The notes under the pieces were generated by a model that saw only the letters and a list, made by a program, of their open reading frames with translations, searched no databases and was not told the DNA's origin. This document shows positions 22,801 through 34,790 of a DNA stretch of 64,000 nt, piece after piece. The translations under genes and the position numbers were made by a program. Location of the stretch: positions 118,958,080 to 119,022,079 of the forward strand of contig NC_082684.1 of the NCBI RefSeq assembly GCF_949987515.2. The letters run 5' to 3'. Position 1 is the first letter of the stretch; every line of letters begins with the position of its first letter. Source of the DNA: Delphinus delphis. Taxonomy: Eukaryota; Chordata; Mammalia; Artiodactyla; Delphinidae.

Positions 22801-24810
22801 GCCAGTGCCTTTTGTCCAGCCAGACACAGATCATGCCCCCTTGGGCACATTTGTCCCTTGCCCTTGGGTATGTTTCATGCACGGGCTGGAGCTTATGGGT
22901 TGCCCTGTTCTGCTTCCTTCTCTTACCCTCCTATCTTGGAGAGCATTCCCAACCCTCCCAGCTGAGGTCACTCACAACAGCAGGGGAGGTAGGCCTCGGT
23001 GTCTGTCCTGGGAGAGGGCCTGTCACCAGATGTCTGCAAAACACTTGGAGAGCCCTTGGGAATACCACCTTCCTCCTGAAACTATAGGTCCAGATCACTA
23101 ATTAATATTTACAAGAGCAATTCAAAACTTAACTTTGCATTCAGAAGAAAGTCCAGCCAGTGGCATAGCTTTGAGATTCCATCTGATCTTTGTTGATGTA
23201 TTTAGAGCTGTTTCTACCCATTTTAATTAGTGTATACATGCCAACTTTTGTTTTGCCCCCCTTAATATCACTTCTCATAAACATTTCCCTGTACTAACAT
23301 AAGATCATATCTTTTTGATTTGCAATGGAAAAACTGTGTCACTATTTTTTCCATCACTCAAGCATCTATGGAGTTGATCTTTTTGCAGTTCTCTCACTGG
23401 CGTTTGCATACAGAAAGGAATGTGAAATATGTCATCTGAAAACTGCTGATTAACTATTAAAATGGCTCAGCTCTCATGTGCTACATGTGTAAAGATTAAA
23501 ATCAATAGTAGTCATGTATCCCCCTCTTCTCTTTCAGGAAAGGGCAAGCGGAGGAACTCCCCACCCCCACCCCATCTTCGCCACACATGCCCTTCCTCGC
23601 AGACTATTGGCATGGAAAGGATTAGTAAACTATGTCAAAGGCCAGGAGCCAAAAATCACGCCCCATGCTAGCCAGGAAAACACTCTGCTCCCCAGGCCAT
23701 GGCCTCATCCCACCGGCTCTGACACCCCGGGCACCTAAAATCATGAGCAGGACAGTGCGTGCTTTGGTGGCCAACTCTCCCCTTCGAGATATTTGCTTAA
23801 ATACTTACTGGACCAAGTTGGAAAAGGGTGCATGTGGTTCCTCTTTGGAGGATGATACGGCTGAATCTTCTCCAGCACAGATGTCATCAGTAATTTTACT
23901 TTAAATATGAACCTTGAGCTTGGTGCAGACATAGGCAATAAGACATTTGACATCAGAACATTTAATCCGGTAACTGGAGGAGCAACACCCAAACAGAAGA
24001 CATGGCAGAGAGTGGGCTGTGTTGGATACTGGAGCCCACATCCTAGGGAAGGGCAAGTGTTAATTCTTTAGATGCTGAGTACCTGCGAGGGGCCCTGGAA
24101 AAGGGCTGGGGCACCAACAGTGGTAATTGGGCCATGGTCTGGAAGAATGACTGGGTTTTAACACCCAGTACAGCCATCACTGGAAGTATTGATTGAACAC
24201 CAGGCGTAAGTATAACCGAAGGTGTGGGCTCTCACAAGTGGCCCTCATCTTCTTTCCATGTCCCCACCCTGGGGCCATCCTCAGTAATCCTCATATTCCT
24301 CAGAGAGACCCAACTTCACAGCAGGCTAATAAAAAGGGGTAACCTACTGAAGACTTTGGGGGATCCAGAGGAGATGCCACCCAGCATTCAACAGAAGCGC
24401 AACACAATTCCTCAGGAACCATGTCCCTCTCTCCCCATCAGCAGCTCCTTCTATCCTGTCCTCTTCTCCAATGCAGCCTCTAAATACTTTCCTAGGTGTC
24501 CTGAGCAACTCAGCCCTGACACAGTGACTGTATAATTTATGGTTTAAACTGGGGTGCTCTGAAAGTGAAAGGGAGGCTATTAACACATCAGGTCCAAAGC
24601 CAGCAAACCACTAGCTCTGACTTATGTACCCCACTTGGTGCAGAGCAAGCCAGTGGTTTGCTAAATCGGTTTGCTATTTCCCCCATTCTCCTTGGAAACA
24701 GGGACAGATTTCTCTCTGTGGGTCAATTTGGCTGCTAAGAAAATATTTGCTCCCTAGTCTTCCATGTAGGTTGTCAGAGGGAAGAAAGGACATTTTAAAA
24801 TGGATATTTT
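22801..24810. other. No gene or repeat recognised
   Basis: About 2 kb. The AT-rich interval 23100-23460 may be an eroded transposon I cannot name. The rest looks single-copy. Short plus and minus frames have no recognisable product. Confidence 0.45.
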
Positions 24811-24814
24811 ATGG

Positions 24815-24980
24815 GCAGTCTGTGTACCAGGAGCTCCACGTTCAGTCTTATTTAATCTAAGCCTCACAGGCCTGTGGGGAAGGTGGGATCTTCCCCCATT
24901 TTATAGACATGGAGATTGAGACTCAGGGAGGTCCCAGCTGGTTGGTGGCAGGGCCAGGATCCTAACCATCTAACCAGTAT
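24815..24980 (-). repeat. MIR SINE, antisense
   Basis: 'gtgtaccaggagctccacg', 'cttatttaatctaagcctca', 'ccattttatagacatggag' and 'ggtggcagggccaggatcc' appear in antisense MIR order. Confidence 0.85.
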
Positions 24981-25560
24981 TTCTAAATGGGAAGAAGTGA
25001 GGTCTATTCAAAAGGCCATATACCCCTGAAATGAGTGTTCTTCATAAAGGACTCAACTTCACACTGGCAACACTTAACCTTTTCATTCACAGGCATTTTC
25101 CTTTTTCACGTTGGACCTTTTTGAGATTTTTCATCAGTGGGCTGTTTCTAGCTGGTTTTGATAACTACATTTTTATTTACATGCAAATTCATAGCAAGCA
25201 GCTCGCATATAAATATGATACTAATTATTAAACTTCTATGGCTCATCAGAATGCTGTAACCTAATTGGCTTCAAGATTGCTGATAACTTACAATAGCCTG
25301 ATTTGGAGCCAGACCGGTTGTTGCATCTGCATGATAAAAGGAAGCAGGAGGCTGGGAGAGTGTACACCTATTTTATATGTGTTTCTTCAAGGTCAAATAA
25401 TCTTTTATTCCCTTTTCAATCTACATATTCATAAAGACCTTTGTACAATTAATGAGACAGAAGATTAAATGGTTGCAGATTAGGAACAAACCCTACTGTT
25501 CTAATTAGAGTAAAAGTTAGTCAGAGTAGAATTCCAAAACTAGCTAATACAGAGGTATAA
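24981..25560. other. Possible conserved non-coding segment, AT-rich
   Basis: An AT-rich, repeat-free island within GC-richer DNA, dense in homeodomain-type TAAT/ATTA cores ('gatactaattattaaac' near 25217, 'acaattaatgagacag' near 25445). No frame longer than 67 codons is present. The texture is like a deeply conserved enhancer, but conservation could not be tested. Confidence 0.3.
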
Positions 25561-25562
25561 CA

Positions 25563-25877
25563 ATGCCAACACACACACAGTCCCCCAACCAGCAGCTTGC
25601 ACCAGCCACTGGATCCTGGGTTGGAAAGTCAGGAGCCCTGGTCATGATTTCTACCTATGCAAGGACCCTTCTCCTGGAGATGGACCCCAGTGACTCAGTG
25701 CCCACAATGGTGGAAGAAGGGAGGAGAGGGGATGGAATCCCGCCATATTACAACAAGGCAATATTCCTTGACCCCCTGGTGGTAGAAGAAGTAATAAGTT
25801 CTCCCCATATTGACTGGGTTGTAGATCTTCTCCAGACTCCTCCTTGGGGAACCTTAAGGAGTTTTGACAATCAATGA
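25563..25877 (+). other. Open frame of 104 codons, probably not a gene
   Basis: The frame starts at ATG 25563 and ends at a stop at 25875-25877. Its composition is more protein-like than most frames here (few low-complexity runs), but I recognise no family and no convincing splice or promoter context. It may be chance or a remnant of an unrecognised element. Confidence 0.1.
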
Positions 25878-26056
25878 GACCTAACCAGATGATGTCTTGG
25901 GTCATTGGGGTTGGATGCGGAGAGATTTAAAATGCCATTCCTTTTGCCAGGGAGCTTGCAGCTTCCTTTGGGATGTCAAGACCTGTGTATCTGGAACCGC
26001 AGCAAATGGAGATGGATTTGGAGCAGGGTCCTCACCTGCGCGCCATGGACTCCTCC
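25878..26056. other. No gene or repeat recognised
   Basis: Short single-copy stretch up to the MER5 relic. Confidence 0.4.
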
Positions 26057-26223
26057 AGCCGTGTTTCTCAAAGTGTGGTTCTGGAACCTGCATCAGAACA
26101 ACCTGGGACCTGGGCCAGAGCATAGATTGCTCAGTCCTGCCCCAGATCAGCTGGTAGAGCCTGGATATCTGTGTTTTGGACAAGCCCCAAATGATTCTGA
26201 TGCACACTATGGAAACCACTGGC
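26057..26223 (-). repeat. MER5A-type DNA transposon relic
   Basis: 'gtttctcaaagtgtggttct' and 'atcagaacaacctgggacct' at one end, 'tctgtgttttggacaagccc' and 'gattctgatgcacactatgg' then 'aaaccactgg' at the other. Both terminal inverted repeats remain recognisable. Confidence 0.85.
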
Positions 26224-28121
26224 TTGGAAGATCCATGGATGGACTTCGGAGAATCCACGCACTCCTAGATACTGAAAACAACATTTTATTTTTACATATG
26301 TTTATCTAGGAAGAGGTTGATAGCTTCTACCAGGTTCTCAAAAGTGGCCATGCTTCAGAAAAAGGGTAGTACACCCCGGGATAGAGGAAAGAGATTAGGA
26401 GAGCAGAATTCAGCCAAGCAGCAGACATGGACCACCATATAACCTAGTTTAGAGGCTTCCCCTGTGCCATGAGGTATTGGCAGTTCTTCCCTTCCCATTC
26501 CCATGGTGCAGGTGACAGCTCCACAGGAGCTCAGGGGAAAGAGAGAGGATGACAAGATGGCCTGGATGAGCGCGCTTCCTGGCAGAGGAGGGCTCCTCTG
26601 ATCCACGCAGGAGGGCCATTCGGGTGGGCACGCAGCCTGAGCACTGACACACAGGTGGGGGTCAGCACGGCTGCGGAGGAGCCAGGCGTGGCCTACCAGC
26701 CCAGGGAGCCAGTCTCCTCCTGTCCTGTGAAGCATGCCCAGTCTCCCCACCAATCCTCCCTTGATTTCCCCAAAATCTGGAGCTTGGTTCTGTTTGCATC
26801 TGGAGCAGACTGGGCATCTTCTCTGGCTTTGAGCATCTCCCCCAGCCCGAGGGAGCACAGAGTCCTCCCCCAAATTGATGTACGATGGCTAATGAGATCA
26901 CGTCTGCCTCCCGGGAATGGGCGATTATCCTGCTGCGCTGGGTTATTACCCCTCACAAGTGGCGCTCGGCCTGCCCAGCTGTCTGCCAGCCCCGGGCCAC
27001 CCACACCTGGCCAGGCCAGGGCGGCTGCCGGGAGCCACTCATTGGCAGCTGGAGACAGCCTCCACAGTGGGCAGAGCTGGGTGCGGGACAACACCTGGGC
27101 CTGCCCTGGCCTCGGGGCCAAATCACAGGAGGAGGGTGCACCCCCCCGCTGTGCACCCCACCCCCAGCTCAGCCTGCGGTGGTAGGTGGGGACTCCCCAG
27201 GCCCTCAAGGCCAGGGGAGGATCCCCACCCAAGCCGAGGTCCGGGTGTCTCAGAGGGGAAGGGCCCTCATTCCATGGAAGCCCTTGAGCCCCCTGCCCTG
27301 CCCTGTATGGAGAACCTCTGTCTCTGCCGGGGGTCACAGGAGCAGTAAAGTGAAGCACTGCCAGTCCACACAGGGCTGTCTCCTGTATTTGGTCAGCAGG
27401 TCTGTCCTCCACTGAGATCTGTCACTCCTCCAGCACGGGGACTCCAGTCACCACCCTTGAAGACACAACCCAGCCTTCCCAGATTCCCCTGCCTTTCCGT
27501 TGGTTTGGTTCGCTCCTACTCTGGGGTCAGGGTTGGGGACAGAGGAAGGGGCACCCAAGAGCATTCTCAGGGTGCGCAGGACATGCCCACCGTCCACAGG
27601 AGCCCTGCAGGCCAGGAAGACTGGAAGTGTCAGCGCCAGGACAAGGCTGTCTCTGCCCCATCACCCCTCCCCCACGTTAACCTCCAGCCACCCTTCTGTG
27701 CTGCCCACCCAGCATGGGACCCGGGGGGCTACTGGCTTCCTGCACCCCTACATCTGATCTTGTGCAGCTGTCTGCAGGCCCCTGGGGGTCTGTGGGGCCT
27801 TTCGGGAGTCCCACGTGGGTGTCCCCGCCCTTGCTTGGTGAAGGACAGTCCCTCACACTGTGCCTGAGCACCTGTCCTTTGGCTTTGATCTCAGTCCAGA
27901 CCCAAAGCCTCACATACTATCTTTCAGATCATTCGGTGGGGGGAGGGGAGAGCAGCAAGAGCAGCTGTCTGAAGTTGGGTCATTTTCTTCAGCAGCAGGT
28001 AAGGGGTAGACAAGCCACCGAGGTAACCCCACCCTCATGTGGGGCCCAGAGAGTCAGAGGCCTGAACTGGACTGCCCAGAGCAGGCCCTTCAGAGCCCCT
28101 GCCTTAAACACCACCGGGGCC
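26224..28121. other. Single-copy stretch, no gene or repeat recognised
   Basis: About 1.9 kb, GC-rich after 26,600. Frames of 176 codons on plus and 239 on minus overlap completely, which marks compositional openness. The block around 26870-26950 has a TAAT-containing AT island with a different texture but is too short to call. Confidence 0.5.
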
Positions 28122-28458
28122 TCAAATGACAGACGTCTGTCTTCTCCCAGTTCTAGAGGCAGGAAGTCCATGACTGAGGCATCGGCAGGGTTGGTCCCCT
28201 CTCAGGGCTGGGAGGGAAGTGTCTGCTCCAGGCCTCTCTCCTTGGCTTGTAGATGGCTGTCTCCTCCCTGTGTCTTCATGGTGTTTTCCTTTGTCTGTGA
28301 CTGTGTCCAAATTTCCTCTTCTGATAAGGACACCAGTCAAATTGGATTAGGACCCACTTAATGACCTCATTTTAATTTAATTACCTCTTTAAAGAGTCTA
28401 TCTCCAAATATGGCTACATTCAGAGGTCCTGGGGGTTAGGACTTCAACACATGAATTT
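28122..28458 (-). repeat. MLT1-type MaLR LTR, antisense, partial
   Basis: Antisense MLT1 order: 'ttctagaggcaggaagtcca', 'aggcctctctccttggctt', 'gtgtccaaatttcctcttct', 'aggacaccagtcaaattgga', then 'ctccaaatatggctacattc' and 'ggttaggacttcaacacatg'. The end nearest 28122 is truncated. It is a fossil solo LTR of a non-autonomous endogenous retrovirus-like family with no coding content. Confidence 0.85.
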
Positions 28459-28755
28459 CCAGCTTAGCCCCGAACAGGGTTCCAGGGACTCACAATCCCT
28501 CTGGGGCTTGCCGATCTCAGGGGCACAGCCTGCAGCCCTCTCCTGGGGACCCCCCACCTCTAGGCTGAGAGTCAGTGGTGGAGGAAGCAAGCATGTATCC
28601 AGGCCCAAGGAAAGCCCCTCATTCTTGGAATTGGGAGACTGTGGATCTGTGAGGTTCAGCCTCCTCTCCAGCAGGCCACCAGTCAATCTTTCTAGTTTAT
28701 CTGGAGCCTTTAAACCTTCTTTGGGTTGAGATGTGAGGAGACACCCCAGAGAGAA
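28459..28755. other. No gene or repeat recognised
   Basis: Short single-copy stretch between LTR and MIR. Confidence 0.4.
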
Positions 28756-28759
28756 GCAC

Positions 28760-28872
28760 ACACCCTATCCCCACTTTACGGAGTATAAAAGTGAGGGTCA
28801 CTCAGGAAGCAGGAGAGCTGGGATTGGAACCCAGGCTGTCCAGCCCTGGAGCTCAAGCTCTTATCCAAGGAC
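28760..28872 (-). repeat. MIR SINE, antisense fragment
   Basis: 'cccactttacggagtataaa' then 'gagagctgggattggaaccc' and 'aggctgtccagccctggagc' follow antisense MIR. Confidence 0.75.
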
Positions 28873-28879
28873 TTTAGGA

Positions 28880-29735
28880 AAACATAGGGGATATTTTAAA
28901 ATCTCAAAATGGGAAAGGTTTTTTAAAGAATGACACAAATCCAGAAACATTAAAAGACTGATATATTTAATATCCTACAAGGAAACTCCTTCATGGCCAA
29001 TAATAATAAAAACAGCAACCACCACAAAGCACAAAAATTCAGACAAAAGACAAAGGAAATACCAGGGAAAACCATGTGTAATATATGACAATTAACCACT
29101 TTCCTTAAAATGTAATGAGCTCTTCCGAATCAATAAGAAAAAGTCTAATAACCCAAAGGAAAAATGGGAGGGAAAAAGAAAGAAAAGCTATGAATAGACA
29201 GCTCACAGAAAAAAATAGAAGTGGCTACTGACACATGAAGAATCACCCAGGGATACTAACAGTTGAAGAAATGCAAGTCAAACTCTGAATCTCCATTTTT
29301 TTCACCTATCAGAGCGGCAAAATGGAAAAGTCTTACAAGTTCAGTACTGACGAAAGAGTGGGAAAGGGAAATTTTTCTATATTTTGGGAGGGAGTATAAA
29401 CTAATGGAACAGGTTTTATAGGTGTCTAGCGTCTGGAAGGATCTAAAGAAAATTGGCATTGCAAATCTCATTCCTCTCAGCAATGCCACCACTAGCTATC
29501 TGCCCACAAACAGACTCCCCGATAGATGTCATTGCACCAGCCTTTGAAAATAGTAAAAACCTAGAGACAGCCTAAACGCCTCTGATAGGGCGATGGTTGG
29601 ACAAATTACGCCCCCTCCCCCTGCAACAGAATTCCACGCAACCGTTTGAAGGAATGAGGTTGATTCATAAATTCTGGCATTGAGGTGGGAGTAGGGGTCA
29701 TTTAGGATATATTGACATTTATTCTGGGAAAAGGT
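28880..29735 (+). repeat. Old L1M LINE, ORF2 3' part and 3' UTR
   Basis: The order 'gaatagacagctcacagaaa', 'gttgaagaaatgcaagtcaa', 'ttttcacctatcagagcggc', 'tagagacagcctaaacgcc' and 'gggcgatggttggacaaatt' is that of the C-terminal part of L1 ORF2 in an old mammalian subfamily. It is full of stops and indels and non-functional. Confidence 0.75.
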
Positions 29736-29844
29736 GAAGTGCTGGGCGGTGTGTAGAAGGATATGCTCTCATCTGTGTGAGAATATGAACTGAGAAAGGG
29801 AGGAGGAACACGGAGAGCAGGAAGACGTTTACCTTCCATTGTCT

Positions 29845-30025
29845 CGTCTCTGTGTTCCAGGATTCTTGGGATCCCCTTGAGGGTCTTGTTTAAACACAGC
29901 CTGCCAGGCCCACCCCCAGAGTGCTGATCCAGAAGGTCTGGGGTGGGCCCCTGAATGTACATTTTCAGCAAGTCTCCAGGAGCATCAGCTGGTCCAGGGG
30001 CCACACGGAGAACCCCTGCTGTAGT
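29845..30025 (+). repeat. MER5-type DNA transposon relic
   Basis: 'gagggtcttgtttaaacaca', 'gcccacccccagagtgctga', 'tctggggtgggcccctgaat', 'cattttcagcaagtctccag' and 'tccaggggccacacgg' follow the MER5 order, ending with a degraded inverted repeat. Confidence 0.75.
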
Positions 30026-31080
30026 GTTTGATTTATGGTACCATGCAGGGTACTGGTTTTAAAATTTTTAGAAATAATTTATCAAAATAATCCCTGGTCC
30101 AGGACCACGGCTAGCCTGCGCTCCTCTTCTCTGCAACATTTGCCCGTGATTAGTGGTCTTCACCTTGTAGTCAGAAACTACCCACTGTGTCTAAACCCAG
30201 TCTCTGCTGCTTTAGTCTGCACCCTCTCTCCCCCAGTGGGGTCAGCAGCTCACAGGAAGGACAAGCCACATTCAGAACAAATCCACCACCACCTGCTGGG
30301 AGACAAGGAGCAGACGATGCCCCTCCAGCCGTCTCCTTGCTAAGATCAAAGTCCCAAAGGCCCTCACTGTTAGAACAGCCTTTTTCTGGTTGTGTGATCA
30401 CAGATCACAGGCTCGGCCTGCCCTCTCTTCCCACCAAGTCAGAGGAATGCAAAAAAGCAAGGTTGACACCTGTCCTAGTAGAAAGGTGCTGACTTCCCTG
30501 TGACAAGCAGGAAAACTCTCAAGACGAACTGCCATAAAACGAACAGCAAAGTCCCAGGCTGGGAAGAGAGGCGCTTGCTAGGGGGATGGGGTCATCCTTC
30601 AGGTCTGTTCTGTCTGATGAAGGTCATCTGGACCATCTCTGCTGCAATGAGGAAGTCAGGGTCCCCAGGATGACCCCCAGGTCACCCCCAGGAGTGGGCG
30701 GCAGCAGCGGTGACCCAGATTCCCAGCCCAGATGTTAGTTAGGGTGCCCTCCTCATACCTAATAAATGGGATCTTGTCATGCCCACAGCCCCTCCCTCCC
30801 TGCGCCCCTGTGAGGCTGGCAGCCACTGAGAGGCACGACCTGCAGAGTGCTCCGAACACCCACCTGACCGCATGCCTGCTGAGTGGAGTGGCCCGTCCTC
30901 AGCCACCCCTTCCCCTCGGATGCCCCTCGGAGGCCCCGCTCTGGTGCCTTCAGGGAGCACCCTCATTTCCCTCCCCTCTCTCCTCCTCCCTGGCCACCGA
31001 AGCTGTGACCTTGTTCCCTCTCTCGACCTGTCCATTCTTGCTCCATTCTTGTTTTCAAAAGGGGGAAAAAGCATTTTGAT
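30026..31080. other. No gene or repeat recognised
   Basis: About 1 kb of single-copy DNA. Frames at 30732-31079 and 30739-31089 are open on opposite strands and unlikely to be coding. Confidence 0.5.
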
Positions 31081-31084
31081 ATGA

Positions 31085-31180
31085 AGCATTTCGAGGGCTG
31101 TTTAGGTTTGCTGAGTGCTGGGCCTTTTGCTTGCCTTGCCTCCATTATTATCTCCTCCTGACAGGTGAAGAAGTGTTGAT
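31085..31180 (-). repeat. Possible MIR fragment, antisense
   Basis: 'tttgctgagtgctgggcctt' then 'attattatctcctcctgaca' and 'ggtgaagaag' resemble antisense MIR but are short. Confidence 0.4.
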
Positions 31181-32764
31181 GAGGAAGGCCTGCCGCGACC
31201 AAGGTCAGACACCCTGTGAACCCACAGCGTTCGTGGTCAGACCCCACGACCCCATCTCCCCTGCATCGGCAGGCGGACGCTCAACCACTGCGCAACCAGG
31301 CCATGGCCACTGTGTGGAGCCTGAGGCAGGCACTCAGGGTGGAGCCCGCAGTGACAAGACCCCAGCCCAGAGGGGCCGGGCTGCCAGGCTGCAGAACCAG
31401 GACTGTGAGAGGGAGACACGGGTGCCTGCCAGGAGCCACAGAGGAGAGGAGGATGAGAATGCAAGTCCCACCTGAGCAGGGATGGAGAGATGGTGAGAAA
31501 CTCTGGAGAGCGAGGCAGGGTTTATTGACTGGCACTTTGACCAGACTTTTCACCCTTTCACTGTTCCCACAATGATCTCCTCGTTTGATTTGTAGAAGCA
31601 CCAATGGGCAGGCAGGGAAAGTCATGGAAACCAAGGCTCCAGGGCACAGGGATGTGTTCCAGGACACGTGGCTCATCCATAATGGCCTGAGGGAGCTGTT
31701 CCCAGTCGGTGTCTTTATCCAATGGCACGGACCCTCGGGTTGCGTCCTGGGCTTTAGGGGGCCGGGGCATTGGGTGCGGAGGAGCAGGAAGCCCTGTTGT
31801 GCCTCTGGGGGTCTGAGTGACCCTGCTGTGGAATAAATGGCCAAGGAGAGGCACACCAGGCAAGTGTCAGAGCCACCAGCCCGGGAGCCCATGATACCTC
31901 TTCCTCCAGCCTCACCCCTGTATTTTGTTGCAGGCAGCCCCTCTCCCCAGCTTCCCCAGCAGCTGGGCCTTGCATGTGATCAAGTTCACCAATGAGTTCC
32001 ACATGGCAGGGGTCTGGCATGCTGGGGACGGGCTGGTTCCAGACACAGTCACCGCCCTGTCTCCTGGCTGCTTCCTACTCTTCCTGCCTGAATGCAGAAG
32101 CGAAGTCCGGCCGGGGGTGGCCATCCGGTGACTCTGAGGATGACAGAGCCCGGAATTCAAAGGATTCTGTATCCCTGGTGTCCCCTCACGCAGCTCCACC
32201 AGCCGGTCTGCTTCTGGCCTCGTGCTGGGAGAAAACGAACTCCTATCAGGCTAAGTGGCTGAGGCAGGGGTCAGGCAGGGGCAGCTGAACACAGGAGCCC
32301 CAAGTCCCAACAGTTGTGGAGCCCATTGGAAAAGAAGTCTCCTTGATTACCCATGGATTTTGGTCTTGGATGTGGCTCCCAGGACCTCAGGACCTGCCCC
32401 TTCCCCCACTGCACACCCCACCACCCGTTCCCGAGGAGCTGCGAGAGACACCCACCCACCCTGATTCTGCTCTTTCAGCCAAGGTTCTATCCACCTAGCT
32501 AGGCACTCTGACTAACTGTCAGACTAACTAACTGAGCTCAACTGTCAGGCAGACAGAGGGACACTCCAGCAATTCCTTACCTCTGTCCCACCACCCACAA
32601 TGGTCAGTCCTGACCGACCATCTCTATGTGGTCTCAGGACAGCCCTGAGGTGACCAGGACAGTCATAGATGAAGTGACAGTTGATGAAGTGACCTGCTGG
32701 GGACACGTGGCTGGTGAATGGTGGAGATGGAAATAGAACCTGGTGTTCGTGACCTGAGGTTCTC
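31181..32764. other. Single-copy stretch, no gene or repeat recognised
   Basis: About 1.6 kb. The 203-codon minus frame (31281-31892) overlaps plus frames and has no recognised domain. Confidence 0.5.
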
Positions 32765-32900
32765 AGTGGGGCTTCCTCAACCCCACATCCAAATCTCCAG
32801 GGACAATGCTCACCAGGTCCTACTCTAGACCTGCTGAATTAGGATCTCTGGGGAAGGTGCCCATGGAATCTGCATCATCTGCACCCCAGAGCCCAGGGAC
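32765..32900. repeat. MER5-type relic, copy 1 of a cluster
   Basis: 'tctagacctgctgaattagg', 'atctctggggaaggtgccca' and 'tggaatctgcatcatctgca' keep part of the MER5 core. Ends are eroded and orientation is not resolved. Confidence 0.5.
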
Positions 32901-33074
32901 CTCTCCCTCCGCTAAGCTGCCTCCCCAGGTGTAAGGGGCAGAGTTATGAGATGTCAGGTACAGCCTCCACCCAAGGACCGACACTCTGGTCCCAGACAGT
33001 GACACTGAGCCACTTTCTAGTGCTTCAGAAAGCAAGTTTTTGGCTGGCAGGCAGCTGAAAATCCTGTTGCCCAG

Positions 33075-33165
33075 GCTGGACTTCAGACCAATGAAATCTG
33101 AATCTCTGGGGGTGGGACACAGGGATGGGCATTTTTTAAAGTTCCCCAGGTGATTCTAAGGCAGA
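33075..33165. repeat. MER5-type relic, copy 2 of a cluster
   Basis: 'aaatctgaatctctgggggt', 'gggacacagggatgggcatt' and 'agttccccaggtgattctaa' are the second half of a MER5 copy. Confidence 0.65.
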
Positions 33166-33169
33166 AAAC

Positions 33170-33372
33170 CTCCTGTGTCCATGCTGTGTGGGTCTCCCTC
33201 AAACTAGAGGGCATCAGAATCCCCTGGAGAACTGTTAAACACAGCTGGCTGGGCCCCAACCCCAGAATTTCTGATTCATTAGGTCCTGGGAGGGCCCAAG
33301 AATTTGTATCTCCAAGTTCCCAGGTGGTGCTGCTGTTGCTGGGCTGGGGACCACACTGTGAGAACCACTGGA
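33170..33372 (+). repeat. MER5A-type relic, copy 3 of a cluster, nearly complete
   Basis: 'gtctccctcaaactagaggg', 'catcagaatcccctggagaa', 'ctgattcattaggtcctggg', 'gaatttgtatctccaagttc' and 'gaccacactgtgagaaccac' give a nearly complete MER5A with both ends. Confidence 0.88.
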
Positions 33373-34585
33373 GCAAAAGAAAGAAGGGGCAGAGGAAAAG
33401 CTAAGAGTGGTTCCCATTTGGCCATTGTCAAGGTGTGACTTGCTCTAGTGAACAGGTCCTAGTAAGTGTTACTTGTGGCTCCCAGAGATATGTTCTCCCA
33501 AATGTACCTGCTGAGGATGGAAACATATCTCTTGTAACATAATTACCACCATTTAGATGGAGAATTGGGACCTTGCACCCAAAGCCCCCAGGGATGGTTG
33601 GGCAGGTTGTGCACTACACAAACCCAGGGACCGCCGTTCACATTAATGTGAGCTGTGCTTCCCTGTACTGTCAAGAGTAACAGACTTCCCACTCAAAGCT
33701 CAGAGTGTCACCATGGAGATTTTCACACGGTGCCTCAGAAATTCTGCGCCTACATTTGCTTTAACTTGTCTCTCCTCTGCCCCTCAGCGTTTCCACAGGA
33801 CTCTCCACCTCCCTAGTGGCCACCCACCCCAGGTGACCTGGGCTGGGCCTGATATGACTTGTGCAGTATGGGGCCTCTCCCCTACCCGGGGCCACCAGAA
33901 GCCCCCATCCTGGGAGCAGGTGTTCCTGGACCACTGTCTGCTCTGCCTAGCGGACCTTGGCACCAGCCTTGGGCTGGGGCAGGAGCTCCTGGCCTTCCTC
34001 CTCTGCCACTTCCTGCTGCTGATTATCCCTCCTCCACAGGAGATAAACCTGCATGAGGAATTTGTTTTCTCTGGTAACACATGCTGCGTCCAATAGAATT
34101 GCAGGCTGAGTCACCAGTGCCGGTTTCCTCTGAGCCCACCCCACCCTCCCCTACCCCATCCCCACACCCCGTGGCCTATTGCCTATTCGGGCTTCTCCCT
34201 TTCATGAGGCACTTCCTGGCATGACATACGTGTCCTGTGTGTTTCTGTCTTGTGATTCGGACCCAGCTGCCCCCACATTCCTTCCATGACACTTGGCCAG
34301 TGTGAGTGGGCACCCATGAGTGGGCTGGGGCATCTTATCGGAGGGTGTTCTGTTTGGGACCCAAACACAGAGAGAGCTTGTGGGCCCAGGAGCCTGGCTG
34401 ATAGGGGCAGAGGTCCACACCCTGCCTGCCAGCTTGCGACTCTGCAGGGAGAGAGGGCAGGTGGTAGGGGACCCAGGGGAGAGAGCATCCAACACATCAC
34501 GGGGAGTGGGGCCTCTGCCAGGTATGAAGTAGTTGAGGAAAGAATGTCGGAGCCAGCTGATGCCTCCTATGTTTTTATCTCCAGC
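33373..34585. other. No gene or repeat recognised
   Basis: About 1.2 kb of single-copy DNA. The 127-codon frame at 33713-34096 overlaps minus frames of similar length and has no known domain. Confidence 0.5.
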
Positions 34586-34589
34586 CTGG

Positions 34590-34790
34590 TCCTCTCCCCT
34601 GACCTCCAGACTTGTAAATCCGACTGCCTCCTTCCCAAACTATCACTCCCAATTTCCACCCAAAAGGTACTCCTCCTAATACCTCAGCAACTCCATCCTT
34701 TCTTAGCTCAAGCCAAAAACTGTGATGATATCCTTGACACCTCACCTCTTGTAACCAAAGCTTCAGCAAATCCAAACTGCCTTTTTCTTT
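34590..34790 (+). pseudogene. L2 LINE ORF2 fragment (reverse transcriptase C-terminal side)
   Basis: In sense, 'caactccatcctttcttagc', 'tcaagccaaaaactgtgatg', 'atatccttgacacctcacc' and 'cttcagcaaatccaaactgc' correspond to the L2 segment encoding the conserved 'A-A-hydrophobic-LGV-hydrophobic-LD' stretch downstream of the polymerase core. Stops and substitutions make it a relic. It is part of a larger frame (34286-34834) that starts in unrelated DNA. Confidence 0.65.

Noticed and set aside
25563..25877. Small protein gene
   Set aside because: The 104-codon frame looks more natural than most, but no family, splice signals or promoter can be recognised. It is kept only as a low-confidence note.
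26655..27415. Overlapping frames of 176, 176 and 239 codons
   Set aside because: Three frames on two strands are open together, a compositional effect. No domain is recognised.
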